The notes under the pieces were generated by a model. It was not told where the DNA came from. It was given only the letters and a program-made list of their open reading frames with translations, and made no database searches. Below are positions 21,626 through 33,002 of a stretch of 64,000 nucleotides of DNA, piece by piece. Each line of letters opens with the position of its first letter. Within the stretch, counting starts at the first letter, position 1. The DNA comes from Zingiber officinale. Taxonomy: Eukaryota; Streptophyta; Magnoliopsida; Zingiberales; Zingiberaceae. The translations under genes and the position numbers were made by a program. The stretch covers positions 82,049,659 through 82,113,658 of the forward strand of contig NC_055986.1 of NCBI RefSeq assembly GCF_018446385.1, written 5' to 3'.

Positions 21626-23279
21626 TGTTGGTGCAACATCCCTCAGGTCAAGGTTGACCTGGTTAACCAAGCTGAGTCTTGGTTTGGGTTTAGATGTTTG
21701 ACAATAAGATATTGATCGAAGAAGAGTCAAGTAGGTCAAGGTTGACCGGATACTTGACTGGGAAGTCCTAACTGGCATGTTAGGCAGATGGAAAACCCTA
21801 GTGAGTGAAGCTAGGTGAAAATCCTGGTGAGTGAAGCCAGGTGAAAGTCCTAGTGAGTGAAGCTAGGCAGATGAAAAATCCTGGTGAGTGAAGCCAGGTG
21901 AAAGTCCTAGTGAGTGAAGCTAGGCAGATGGAAAATCCTGGTGAGTGAAGCCAGGTGAAAGTCCTAGTGAGTGAAGCTAGGCAGATGGAAAACCCTAGTG
22001 AGTGAAGCTAGGTGAAAATCCTGGTGAGTGAAGCCAGGTGAAAGTCCTAGTGAGTGAAGCTAGGCAGATGGAAAACCCTAGTGAGTGAAGCTAGGCAAGG
22101 AAGGAAATCCAGATGGATCAAGAATGATCGGACATCTGGTGTTGGGAAGTCCAAGTAGGTCAAAGGATTGACTGGATACTTGGCAAGGAAGGAAGTCCAG
22201 ATGGGTCAAGGTTGACCAGACATCTGGTGGAAGTCCAAGTAGGTCAAAGGATTGACTGGATACTTGGCAAGGAAGGAAGTCCAGATGGGTCAAGGTTGAC
22301 CAGACATCTGGTGGAAGTCCAAGTAGGTCAATGGAGTGACCGGATACTTGGCACGACGAGTAAAAGTCCAAGTGGGTCAAAGGGATTGACCGACACTTGG
22401 TGGGAGTCCCGGTCAAGGGAGTGACCGGATGCGAGGCATGATGTACCAACAGTCAAGGTTGACCGGATGTTGGTTAGAGGTTTGGGACTTGGTTTTGGGC
22501 AAAAGCCAGTGCCGGATCGATCTGATCGATTCAGTCGTGGATCGATCGGTGGATCGATCCGCATTCTTCTGGACAAAAGCTCGGATCGATCCGTGGATCG
22601 ATCAGAGGTCCCGATCGATCAGTCGATCGGCTGCTTCGCGCGATAAGCGCTGGATCGATCCGTGGATCGATCCAGCGCTTTCTGAAAGGGTCGGATCGAT
22701 CCGTGGATCGATCCAAAGTCTCCCCGATCGATTCGGAACATTCGAATCGATCGGGATCCGACCGTTGCGTCGGGTTTAAAGCCGCAGGCGAGCGTGGTCT
22801 TCGGTATCTCTTCACGAGCTCTTCTCAGATTCATTCCAGCTCCTCCACAGCTCTCTACAAGCACGTGATCGCCAGTTCTTGAAGGTTCTTGGAGGCTTTC
22901 CAAGTCAAGAGGCGGATCTATTGCAAGAGGAAGAAGTTAGGGTTAGGGTTTTTACTGCACATCTTGTAAGCTTTTGCTTAACTTGTATTTCCTTTTCTTC
23001 TTCTTGTATTGAGAGTGTTGTAGGGCTTCTCCGCCTTTGGTAGTTACCATAAAGGAGTGTTATTCATAGTGGAGGGTGTGTGCGTTGGTGTGGATCCTTG
23101 GATTAGTCACCTCTTGTGAGGTGGATACCAAGTAAAATCCTAGTGTTAGCGTGCTTGTGTTTGTTTCTGTATTTTCCGCTGCACATCCAAGAAGAAACAA
23201 GCAACGCCCAGCAACGAAGCGCACCGAGCGAACGCGACGAGCTATTCACCCCCCCCTCTAGCTACTTTTGGTCCTAACA
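21626..23279 (+). repeat. 3' LTR of A-young
   Basis: Partner of 15657-17346. Differences are few except at 22380-22740, the end of the hairpin array and the palindromes, where small deletions and substitutions cluster. Confidence 0.93.
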
Positions 23280-23284
23280 CGGTT

Positions 23285-23767
23285 CAGTTCGCCTCGGTCC
23301 GGGTCTTCAACTCCGGATCCGCTTGCTTGGGTGATCTCTGCCATCCGGAAAAGGGCTCACTCGAACCCAACTTCCGGTCTTCTCGAGCAGCCTTCCGCTC
23401 CGACTTCTCGTCCCTCAGAATCGCCGCGTGCTTCCTTCTCGTCCACCAGCGTACTCATCCGCAGTCTTCGTCCCTCGGTCGCACTCCGTGCCAACCTTTT
23501 CGCTAGCTGCGTCTCTTACTCCCCGAGCAATCTTTCGCTTCGGATTTCGTCCCTCGGATCCACTGCACGCTTCCTTCTCGTCCACTAGGGTACTCTTTCA
23601 CAGCACCTCGTCCCTCGGACGCACCGCGTGCCGTCCTTCTCACTAGCTGCGTCTTCTGCTCGAGTACCTGTGCTCCTAAGCTCCTGCACACTTAGACACA
23701 AGGTTAAAATAACACATGACCTAACTTAACTTGTTGATCACACCAAAACAACCTTGGGGTTCCAACA
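23285..23767 (-). repeat. 3' LTR of element C, inner segment
   Basis: Continuation of the C LTR after A-young (23280-23284 is the duplicated cggtt). It is homologous to 25965-26445 and ends GGTTCCAACA. Confidence 0.88.
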
Positions 23768-23781
23768 ACCTCCCCCTTTTT
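23768..23781 (-). promoter_or_regulatory. Polypurine tract of element C
   Basis: On the minus strand CAAAAAGGGGGAGGT abuts the LTR. Further AGGGGGAG-like tracts on that strand lie near 23928, 24864 and 24896. Confidence 0.85.
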
Positions 23782-24385
23782 GATGTGATCAACCCAAGTT
23801 AAGCTAGGGTCAAAAATAGACATAGAATAAAATAATTTATTGCAATAACATGCAACATAATAGAAAAAATTAAATTTCAAAAATTCTAATTTTCAATTTT
23901 CTACCTCCTCTAGACTTATACTTTTTCTTCTCCCCCTTTGATCACATACAAAATTGGGGTTGCAAGAAAAATCTAAGGGTTGACTCTTAGAAAATTTATA
24001 AATATCTTTTTCAATGATTTTCTGGAAAATATTTCTAAGTCAAGGAAAATTTCTAAGTCAAGAAGAACTTTTTAGAAAATTTTGAGAACTTTGAAAATTT
24101 TGCAATAATTTTCACAACAGCAATCTCAAAATATCAGAGAAAATTTCTAAGTTAAGAATAACTTTTGGAAAATTTCTAAGTTTTCACCTTAAAAGCCCAA
24201 AACTTTATGCAAGAAAATTTAAGAAAATTGATGACATTAAAAAAAATTCTCTATGCATTTTTTTTATTTAAGCAGAATTCATTCTCAAGTTACTGCCACA
24301 TCTCTAAATTTCCATTTTAATCTTTCATTATTTTTTAGATCACAATTTTCAGATTTAAAGCAGACAATATTAAACATGCAGAAAG
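23782..24385. other. Non-coding AT-rich part of element C
   Basis: Runs of aaaattt and ttctaagtcaag, no coding frame and no recognised motif beyond one polypurine-like repeat. Confidence 0.7.
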
Positions 24386-25354
24386 TTATATCATGTAAAT
24401 TTCTATTAGTTTGTCGAGAATCTTTGATCGACAAGCTATTGTCCGAAATTCTTTCAACTCATTATTATTTAATGATTTTTTAGTTTTTAATTCGCAAAAC
24501 TTTTTCGAGAAAGTAATTTGTAATTCGAAAAAATATTCGAAGAAAGTTTTCGATAACATTTCTAATTTGCATAATTCCTTCGAAAAAATGTTTTGAAATT
24601 TACAAAAGTCTTTCGACAAAATTTCTAACTTGCAAAATTCTTTTGTTAAAATATTTTGTAATTTGCAACAATCTTTTGGCAACACTTTTACCTTGCAGAA
24701 TTCTTTCAAAGTTATTGGTAAACCAAAAAACTTTTTCAATGATTCAATTTTTAAATCGCAAAAATTTCCAAGCAACTTTTCATTTTCAGGCAACTTGTCA
24801 ATAAATTTATCCAATTGCTCAGAAGGTGGAGACCATACCTAACTTACCTTGTCAGCGGTTGATTCTCCCCCTGTTGAGTTACTTTCTTCCAATATCTCTC
24901 CCCCTTCATTGACGCTCACCTGGGATGAGCTTTCTGTATCCTCGGGATGGAGATCGACTATCTCGGCAGTTTCCTCATTCTCGGACTATTCTGTCGGTGG
25001 CTCGGTGTCCATCAAGGAGTCGGATTCGGCTTCAGCTGGTACTTCGTAGATCTTCAAGAACTTTTCCCAAAGTTCTTTTGCGTTCTTATATTCTCTAATT
25101 CTGTTGAGATCTTCTTTGGGTATTACGGTTAGAATGTGAAATTTAGCTCGCGCGTTTGCCATAAACTCCTCACGTTGCTTGTGAGCCCAGAGACGTTTAT
25201 CGATTTCTTCTCCGTACGCGTTCTTCGGTTCTTCATAAAAAAATTTCATTATTAAAGAAATACCAAAATTTAAATTAATGTATACCTTCATTTTTTGTTT
25301 CCAGACGGAAAACTCCCCCTCGAATGCAGGTGGGTAGTCGCTAGCTCCAGCCAT
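24386..25354 (-). pseudogene. gag of element C (half-capsid, acidic, Cys-containing repeats)
   Basis: One frame is interrupted by two TAG codons (near 24986 and 24839). The ATG at 25354 starts the copia Gag homology (FSVWKQKMKVYI, then KELWEKFLKIYE). As in A-young, the capsid domain stops after ELWEKF and an acidic stretch follows. After 24815 the frame encodes a predicted coiled-coil region with a duplicated 21-residue unit of alternating KDxCKxQNI and KExCKLExLS (about 24590-24720). No zinc knuckle is visible. The internal region has no room for pol. Product probably structural and non-autonomous. The repeats' role is unknown. Confidence 0.7.
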
Positions 25355-25396
25355 CGTTTTGTTGCTTCAGACAGCGGTTAGTCCTTCTGAGGTGTC

Positions 25397-25412
25397 TCGG
25401 CTCTGATACCAC
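25397..25412 (-). promoter_or_regulatory. Primer-binding site of element C
   Basis: The plus strand reads cggctctgatacca, so the element strand has TGGTATCAGAGCCG beside the LTR at 25414. Confidence 0.9.
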
Positions 25413-25413
25413 T

Positions 25414-26445
25414 TGTAGGACTGTTGGGCCAGCTAGAAGGGGGTTGTTGGATATCCTGTAAACATAAAAACAAACAACCCTTCCTCGAACTCTTTAAGCT
25501 AACACTTGCATAAATATATTAAGCAGTAAATTAAAAGCATAAAATAAGAGGCACCAGTGTTTACTTGGTTACAACCGATGTGGTTGTTAATCCAAGGAAG
25601 ATTAAGCTCAATATCAATCGCCTTCAGTCGGAGAAGCCTCTTACAACGTTGACGTACAAAAAGAAAGAAGCTCAACTAAAACTCTAAAGCACACAAGCGT
25701 TGGATTTACAACTCTGAGTTCGTTGAAAAGCTTCTGAACCAAGGCTATATTTATAGCCTTGGTCGAGGTGCCTGGAAGGGGTTTCGGGTGCCCTGTGGGG
25801 ATAAAACTTTATCCCTAACGTTCAGATCGCGTTTGACGTGATCTGGTCAACAAGTCTGGTCCGGGCGCCCCGGGCTACTCCGGGCGCCCCGAACTGTTCC
25901 GGGCGCCCGGAGCCTAAAGTCAATCCATGTTGACTTTTTCATCCGAGGACCACTGCTCCGGTTCAGTTCGCCTCGGTCCGGGTCTTCAAATCCAGATCCG
26001 TTTGCTTGGGTGATCTCTGCCATCTGGAAAAGGGCTCACCCAAACCCAACTTCTGGTCTTCTCGAGCAGCCTTCCGCTCCGGCTTCTCGTCCCTCGGAAT
26101 CACCGCGTGCTTCCTTCTCATCTACCAGCGTACTCATCCGCAGTCTTCGTCCCTTGGTCGCACTCCTGCCGACCTTCTCGCTAGCTACATCTCTTGCTCC
26201 CCAAGCAATCTTCTGCTCCGGCTTTCGTTCCTTGGAACCACCGCACGCTTCCTTCTCGTCCACCGGGGTACTCTTCCGCAGCACCTCGTCCCTCGGACGC
26301 ACCGCGTGCCGTCCTTCTCGCTAGCTGCGTCTTCTGCTCGAGTATCTGTGCTCCTAAGCTCTTGCACACTTAGACACAAGGTTAAAACAACACATGACCT
26401 AACTTAACTTGTTGATCACATCAAAACAACCTTGGGGTTCCAACA
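25414..26445 (-). repeat. 5' LTR of element C
   Basis: 1032 bp, TGTAGG...CCAACA. It has the TATA palindrome at about 25741-25760 and a shorter GGGCGCCC array at 25765-25915. It is uninterrupted, so it shows the target of A-young before insertion (near 25952). Confidence 0.92.
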
Positions 26446-27471
26446 CCTAGAACACTCAAGAGAATCAATAAATTTTGAGTTTCTAATAGTGTGTTCTCTA
26501 CATACTAGATGAGTTAAAGTGTGTGATATCTAATTGGAATGGTAGTTAACCCAACTATAGTAAAGTTGACACTTTAGGGTATTTTTAAGGTATTGTGACA
26601 TCTTAAAAATGAGAAGTTGAGCTTTTACTCTTGAGGAGAAAAAGTGTGCCAAAATTCTTGAAGTATTGAACTTGATTAAATTGACACAAATAGGATCGAA
26701 TTCAAAGAAATGTCAAGTTGAGACTTTGACATTTTCTATAGAAATGGGGGCAACTTATGCTTATTTTGGCATAATAGTTAAGGAATATTAATTACATAAA
26801 AATCCAAGTAATTTTTGTGCTATAATTATCATGTTTTCTGTGTCTGATATGCCATGACATCATACTTTACATTCATATTATTATAAAAAAAATACTATAT
26901 GTCAGGTCATGTATACATTATTTCTTTTCTCTTCTTCTATTTCTTTTTACCTTTTTAGAATAGAGGAAATTTACGGATGTTACATGAGTACCTAGAACAC
27001 TCAAGAGAATCAATAAATTTTGAGTTTCTAATAGTGTGTTCTCTACGTACTAGATGAGTTAAAGTGTGTGATCTCTAATTGGAATGGTAGTTAACCCAAC
27101 TATAGTAAAGTTGACACTTTAGGATATTTTTAAGGTATTGTGACATCTTAAAAATGAGAAGTTGAGCTTTTACTCTTGAGGAGAAAAAGTGTGCCAAAAT
27201 TCTTGAAGTATTGAACTTGATTAAATTGACACAAATATGATCGAATTCAAAGAAATGTCAAGTTGAGGCTTTGACATTTTCTATAGAAATGGGGGCAACT
27301 TATGCTTATTTTGGCATAATAGTTAAGGAATATCACTTACATAAAAATCCAAGTAATTTTTGTGCTATAATTATCATGTTTTCTGTGTCTTATCATATGC
27401 CATGACATCATACTTTACATTCATATTATTATAAAAAAAATACTATATGTCAGGTCATGTATACATTATTT
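26446..27471. repeat. Tandem duplication of ~545 bp across the chromovirus/A-old junction
   Basis: 26451-26920 recurs at 26996-27468. The second copy is preceded at 26921-26984 by the last ~62 bp of the chromovirus LTR and then tgagtacctag. The first copy of that prefix is at 14977-15049, now separated by element C. The junction (cattatttcttttctc) shares TTATTT with both parents. Confidence 0.88.
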
Positions 27472-28874
27472 AGCGATGATTATTTTTCTTTTGAAAAATG
27501 CTTAATTGATGTATGACATAATCACTCTCATACATTGTTTTAAATTTCTTGTAATTAAGGATAATGATATAAATTGACATTCTAGATATGATGATCAAAG
27601 TTAAAATGCATAAATAGAGATGCATGATCCCTTAGTTTAGGGAAACCCTATTTTACATCTCACAAAAACTATAGAGTTGACTTGTATATATATTGAGATG
27701 CATTAGATACAAGTGAGATATTAGAAGGATGAATAAAACTCAAGATGTTGATTTAGTACATTTAATTGAGTTGTAGGTTCATCAAAATAAATGATTATAA
27801 TATAATCATGGGGAAATCTAATGCGCAAGTCATGTACTTTTAGCCCAAAAATCATGATTGAAAATTATTTTGGAAATGATTTCAAAAATACATTAGAAAA
27901 CCTTGGTGAACTCTATTTATTGATAAGTATCATTATTGATTAATTAGATACAAAGTTAGAGTGAAACATTAAAATTTTTAATGGTTTCTAATTTTGTGTC
28001 ATTCTTTGAAAAAATGATATATTTTCATAGAAAACTATTTGTTCTTAATAGTATATGACATAAATAATGTCTATGTAAAATTTCATAATTTTTCATGTAC
28101 CGTATAATTATTTATGAGATTTTGAATTTTGGACAAAAAATAGAATTGAGAAATCATATACGCTAATCGATTAGGAACTATTTTCATTAGATTGGTATTA
28201 ACGTAATCAATTGATAGTTCAAGTCAATCGATTAGTACATACATGAATCAATTGGTAACTGAAACCAATTGATTAGGAGCGACTGTGTTTGGCTTCAATG
28301 GTCTAATTTTAGTCCATTAAGTCATGTTTAGGTATTTAATTATTCTTAACCCTATAAAATGCTTAGATAAGTATTTTAGGATAATTTTCTTAATAAAAAT
28401 AAGAAAGAATTGGTTAAAGTGGACTAATTTGGAGTTAAGGAGAATGTTTATATTCAAGGTTGAATTTTTTTAACCTCATAACTTTAAATTTTAGAATTTC
28501 CAAAAGGTATAGGAACTCTAAATCATTGTTGGTACAATGATAGAAGTTGGAGCATGTTTTGAGGGATAGGACCACCTTAAAGACATGCTTTTGTGTATGG
28601 AAGGAGAATTTTTGAAGCATATTGGATGGACGCTCAAGGTTGAGCATTAGAGACAATGGAAGGATATGTGATCTTCATTGTGAAGTTTGAATGCAAAGAA
28701 GATGAATCTTAGGGAGAAGATTTTTATGTGTGTCAAGGGGGGGGGGGGGAGAAAAATATAGGATTTAAGTTAGGAAACTCTCATTTATGCTTTGATATGG
28801 GATGAATAAGGGAGTTAGACTAATATGGGTTAGCTTAACTTAAACATATTGTCAAATATTAAAAGGGAGGAGAT
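27472..28874 (+). other. Non-coding 3' internal region of A-old
   Basis: Aligns with A-young 19740-21611 and has no gene. It holds AATCGATT/AATCAATT-type imperfect palindromes at 28155-28290 and a run of 13 G at 28737-28749 in a polypurine-like motif. Confidence 0.75.
28860..28874 (+). promoter_or_regulatory. Polypurine tract of A-old (decayed)
   Basis: TAAAAGGGAGGAGAT corresponds to AAAAAGGGGGAGAT of A-young and directly precedes the LTR. Confidence 0.75.
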
Positions 28875-29355
28875 TATTGGTGCAATCGTCCTTGGGTCAA
28901 GTTGACCAATTTGACTAAACTTAAGTTGGCTCGAGCTTGAATTTTGATATTTTACAATATGTGAGAGAGAAATGAAGTAGGTCAAGAGAGGACCAGATAC
29001 ATGTTTGGGAAAGTCCTACTTGGAGGTTGGACAATAGGAAGCCCTAACTGGAGATTAGACAACGGAAAGTCCTAACTAGAGGTTAGACAAAAAAAAATCC
29101 CTAGTGAGTGAAGCGTGGTAGTGGAAGTCCTAACTAGATATTAGACAATGGAAAAGCCCTAGTAATTGAAGCTAGGCAGTAGAAGTCCTAGCGGGGCTAG
29201 GCAGTGAAGACCTAGTTAGAAACTAGGTAATAGAAGTCCTACCTGGGCTAGGCAAGGGAAAAGCCTAAGTGTGTCAAAAGTTGACTGGATACTTGATAAT
29301 CGAAAGTCTAATGGGAGTTGGCATGAGATGAAAAATCCAAGTGGGACAAAGGCTG
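28875..29355 (+). repeat. 3' LTR of A-old, truncated
   Basis: It begins TATTGGTGCAATCG (TG to TA) and runs through the U3 hairpin units (for example CCTAG/CTAGG at 29187 and 29197). It then changes to B-type internal sequence near 29350-29360. The U3 palindromes, R and U5 are missing. Confidence 0.8.
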
Positions 29356-30923
29356 AATCACCCCAATCCAATCTAGACTAATTAAACCAAAAATTAGTAT
29401 AAGTTCTTTGGGCAAGATAATTTGAAAAATATTTGTCTTAGGCACATGATTACTTTAATGATTTATAAGTGACTCATCATAGCTTGAAAGCTTATTCTAA
29501 AAACACTTATTTGGTCAACCCAAATATAAATTTGAATATAACATAAGGTCAACCAACTTTTTTCATAGTTAAAATCAATTAATAATCAAAATAAATTTAA
29601 ACAATTAATTAATCCATTTTAATTTAATTAATTAATCAACTTAATTAATTCTAAATTAACAATTCATTAATCAATTAAATCCCAAATTAATTAATCTATT
29701 TATTTCAAAATTAATAATTAATGAATTGATTTAATTAAAAATTAAATAATCAATCAATTTTATTTAATTAATGCTTAATCAATCTTAATTAATCTAATTA
29801 ATCAATCTTAATCGAATAATAATTCAAAAACAATCCGAAATTAATTAATTAAAGTAATTTTTACTTAATTTTAATTCAATTAAAAATTAACTAAATTAAG
29901 TTTTTTTAATTGAATTTAAAATTAATTAAATTTAACATAATTAATTAAATCTGAAATTAATTTCCAATTTAATTAAGTTTAATTTAATGTAAAATAAACT
30001 TTCAACTTAATTAAATCAAACTATAATTCAAGTTAACTTAATAAAATCAATTCGAAATCAATTAAATTTAACTTAATTAATTCTATTCTAACTTAATTTA
30101 ATTCAAAATTAAGTTTAATTCTATTCTAACTTAATTTAATTCAAAAATAATTTTAAACTTACTCTTAATTAATTTTAACCTAATTAATTTAATTCTCAAT
30201 TAAATTTTAGACTTAATTTGAAATTAATTACTCTTAACTTAATTCAAAATTCATCTTAATTTAAAATCAATTTTAAATTTGATCTTTACACTCATAAATT
30301 GTCATTTACAATAAAAAAATATTCTGAAAAAGTTTACAAAATTAATAAATATTTTATTTTTATATATTTTAAAAATTATGCCTATTATGCATGCTTGGGT
30401 TTTATGATATTTTGCTTAAAGTTGAATACTTATTTTGAGAATGTCAAGTTAAGGGAAACCCTATATTTTTGAAAAATATTTTTCTTAATTTTTTTTAAAA
30501 AATATTTAAAAAATTCCTTTTTAAAACGGTTCGAACAATATATTTCAAAAAGTTTTGCATGCATAATTCAAGTTTACTTTGAAAGTTCTTCTATTCGTTT
30601 AAAAAAAATAAAAAAATAATTTTTATGCCGTCTTTGAAAACTTTATTAAAAAATCTCCATTTGAATACTTAGCATATTATATTTTGCAAACATTTTTTTT
30701 TTAAATTGAAAAATATTATACATACACTATTTTTAAAGCATTTTGATATTACATCATTAACTTTAAAAATGCATGTCAAAACAATTTTTTAAAAAATATG
30801 CTATCATCAGATGGATTTATGTATGTCAAAGTAGGAGAAATGGAGTTAATATATAGTTAAAAAAATTATTATTTATTTTAACTTAACTTTGAATCAAGTT
30901 GATAAATATCAAAAAGAAAAAAT
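29356..30923 (+). mobile_element. B-old: internal remnant of a decayed family B element
   Basis: 29356-29530 aligns with 35905-36100 of B-young (tagacc...ttagtat...aag, gattactttaatga, gtgactcatcatagc). Then come AT-rich tracts dominated by ttaatt (29540-30300), degenerate AT-rich sequence to 30900 and a decayed polypurine tract before 30924. 5' LTR, gag and the second gene are absent. Confidence 0.65.
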
Positions 30924-32821
30924 TATTAGTGCAAGGAGCACCCGAATCAAACTTATATTTTGATGTTATCAAAAATTTAAAGTTAAATCTTGTTGTGATC
31001 TAATATGTTAACTAAGTGTGTAGATCTAAATTGACTGACAGATCTAAAGGACTAGACATCATGTAGAAGTCTAATTGGTTTAGAAGGACTAGACGACTGT
31101 AAGAAGCCTAGGTGGGTCAGGAAGGACCAGACATCTGACAAAGAAGACCGGTGCGTTGGCAAAACTAGACAACTGGTAGGAAGACCTAGTATGTCAAGAG
31201 ATCAGAAGTCAAAGGAGTTTGACGATTAGTAAGTAAGATAAGTAAACTGGAGTGGAGAAATCTAATGAGAACGCATCCCAATTTGGGATAACTTAGGTGT
31301 TGATCTAACTTAGAGCCAAATTGAAAATATAAGTTTAGATCAGACTAGATCCTAGATAGGATCTAATTCACAAACATATAACTGTGAATGGATTTATGTT
31401 GTCTCTATTTTACAGGTAGTTTTGCTATTGGACTAACATATTTAGCAGGAGCTTGAAGTGAAAAGTCAAGCTAGAATGAATAGTACTCCAAGCGTCTCAG
31501 TTGGTTGGAGGTGCCTCAGGTGAACAAGGCATCCTAAAGGGGAAGCACTGGAGGTGCCCCAATCCAGCTGCAAGGATAGACGTCAGTGCATCGAAGGCAC
31601 CTGGACACTAGAGGTGCTTGAAAGATGATAAATGTCAACGTTGTTAGATCGGCTTAGCATGCATGGAGATGCCCTGGATGAACCAAGACACTATTAGTAT
31701 AAGCCCTAAGAGTCAATTAAGAGTTGATTGACTTAGGACATATTGTATCATATTTCATTAATAAAAGATAAAGATTATAATTATTATATTTATTTCAGAT
31801 CTGTGCCAGATGAATAAGTATAATAATGTCCTATGGTAGTAGGTTCTAGTGTACAATATGTCAATTGGTTGAATTAATAGTGGTAGGCTGTAGATGTATA
31901 TATAGAACATTACTCTAAATTATTCTTAGTCAAACACTAATATACAAGGATAATATTAGTACGTTGAGACTAGCATATAGGTCAATTGATGACTTAATTT
32001 CACAAGTCATAAATATAAGATATTAAGTTGGAACATGAGTATATATTAGAGAATATGTACTGAATTAACCCACCATAAGAATGTTTCATGGATCATTAAA
32101 TGAGTGTCATAAATATGCTCATAGTGACTATTGGTATGAATAGTCCTTAGACCTAAAGTTATTACGATTCCCTACATAAATAGTTGTGTACTTTAGTATC
32201 GACAAATGCAACCTGTAATAATTGTTGGTGCGGGAAGCATCCGACGATCGAACTCGTGTTTTGATAATGACAAAGAATTCAAAGTTAAGATGTTTTTTAG
32301 TCTAACAAGTCTACTTGAGGATTTCAGGAAAGTCCTAGCTGCGGTTAGGCAAAGGGAAAACCCTAGGGGGCGGTAACCCTATGTCATAGGGGGTGGTAAC
32401 CCTATGCGGAAAGTCTTGGCAGGTCGAGGGCTTCAGGAAAAAGTCCTAGGGGGTGGTAACCCTAGGTGAAAAGTCCTGGTGTCGCGAACCAGGTGAAAGA
32501 CTGGACTAGCCGAGGAAGCGGATGTCCAGTAGAAAGTCCGGAAGCATCGGGTGCTGAGCAAAAGTCCAGTCGATCTGGAGGATCGGCTGGCAACAGGTAA
32601 ATCTCCTGAGTGGAGTAGGTGAGGACGGGTTCCCTGCAGAGGGAACAGTAGACGTCGGGTCGACCTAGGGTTTCCGGCTGGAAATCCAAAGTCAGACTCG
32701 GACAGTCCGAAGACTGTCGTTTATTCCTTACTATGTTTTATCATATTCTAACACTGTCTTGCAGGGTATTTTGCTCGGACTAACCTTTGTTTGCAGGTGA
32801 GGAACCTGCTGGAAAAAGAGT

Positions 32822-32988
32822 GTCTGGGCGCCCGGAATGGATCCGGGCGCCCGGAGGTCCGGGCGCTCGGAACAGGTCCGGGCGCCCGGGACCAAAGTTT
32901 ATCCCCTGCGCGACTTCGCCACGTGGAGCATCCTGGTTGGTTGGCCACGTCACACTCCAGGCGCCTGGAAGGGATCCAGGCGCCCGGA
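32822..32988. repeat. CCGGGCGCCCGG palindromes in B-young U3
   Basis: Four units at 32822-32895 and one pair (CCAGGCGCCTGG and its neighbour) at 32957-32988. The 3' LTR keeps only two units of the first block. Confidence 0.85.
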
Positions 32989-32994
32989 ACCGCA

Positions 32995-33002
32995 TATAAA
33001 AG
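32995..33002 (+). promoter_or_regulatory. TATA box of the B-young 5' LTR
   Basis: TATAAAAG lies just after the palindromes, with R/U5 following. The equivalent in the 3' LTR is near 40128. Confidence 0.75.

Larger units (their letters stand above)
15657..23279 (+). mobile_element. A-young: complete gag-only LTR retrotransposon
   Basis: LTRs are 15657-17346 and 21626-23279, duplication cggtt (15652-15656, 23280-23284), PBS at 17349 and polypurine tract at 21612. The internal region of about 4.3 kb codes only for Gag. No protease, integrase, RT or RNase H motif is present, so a helper would be needed. The tract AAAAAGGGGGAGAT and upstream repeats of AGGGGGAG are Sirevirus hallmarks. The C LTR at 25414-26445 preserves the unoccupied target (ctccggttcagttcg). 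Confidence 0.92.
15050..26445 (-). mobile_element. Element C: pol-less, gag-bearing LTR retrotransposon, split by A-young
   Basis: One LTR is 15050-15656 plus 23285-23767, the other is 25414-26445. Ends are TGTAGG...CCAACA and the duplication is cctag (15045-15049, 26446-26450). The PBS is next to the right LTR and the polypurine tract next to the left one, so the element reads right to left. The internal part is only about 1.65 kb and holds a decayed gag and no pol. Reiterated CTCCCCCT (AGGGGGAG on the element strand) suggests a Sirevirus-derived non-autonomous family. Confidence 0.85.
1..29355 (+). mobile_element. A-old: decayed gag-only LTR retrotransposon hosting the left-half nest
   Basis: The order is 5' LTR (left end outside the window), Met-type PBS, decayed gag, long non-coding 3' part, polypurine tract and truncated 3' LTR. 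It aligns by eye along its whole length with the intact A-young element at 15657-23279, which sets the boundaries. It is split by a solo LTR at 1447, a chromovirus at 5446 and element C at 15050. No protease, integrase or reverse transcriptase is visible in any segment, so like A-young it was non-autonomous. The decay is mainly C-to-T/G-to-A. Confidence 0.8.

Noticed and set aside
23268..23691. Frames of about 60-106 codons with homologues at 26006-26407
   Set aside because: Both lie in the paired LTRs of element C, on the non-transcribed or U5 side; Arg/Ser-rich composition without a domain.
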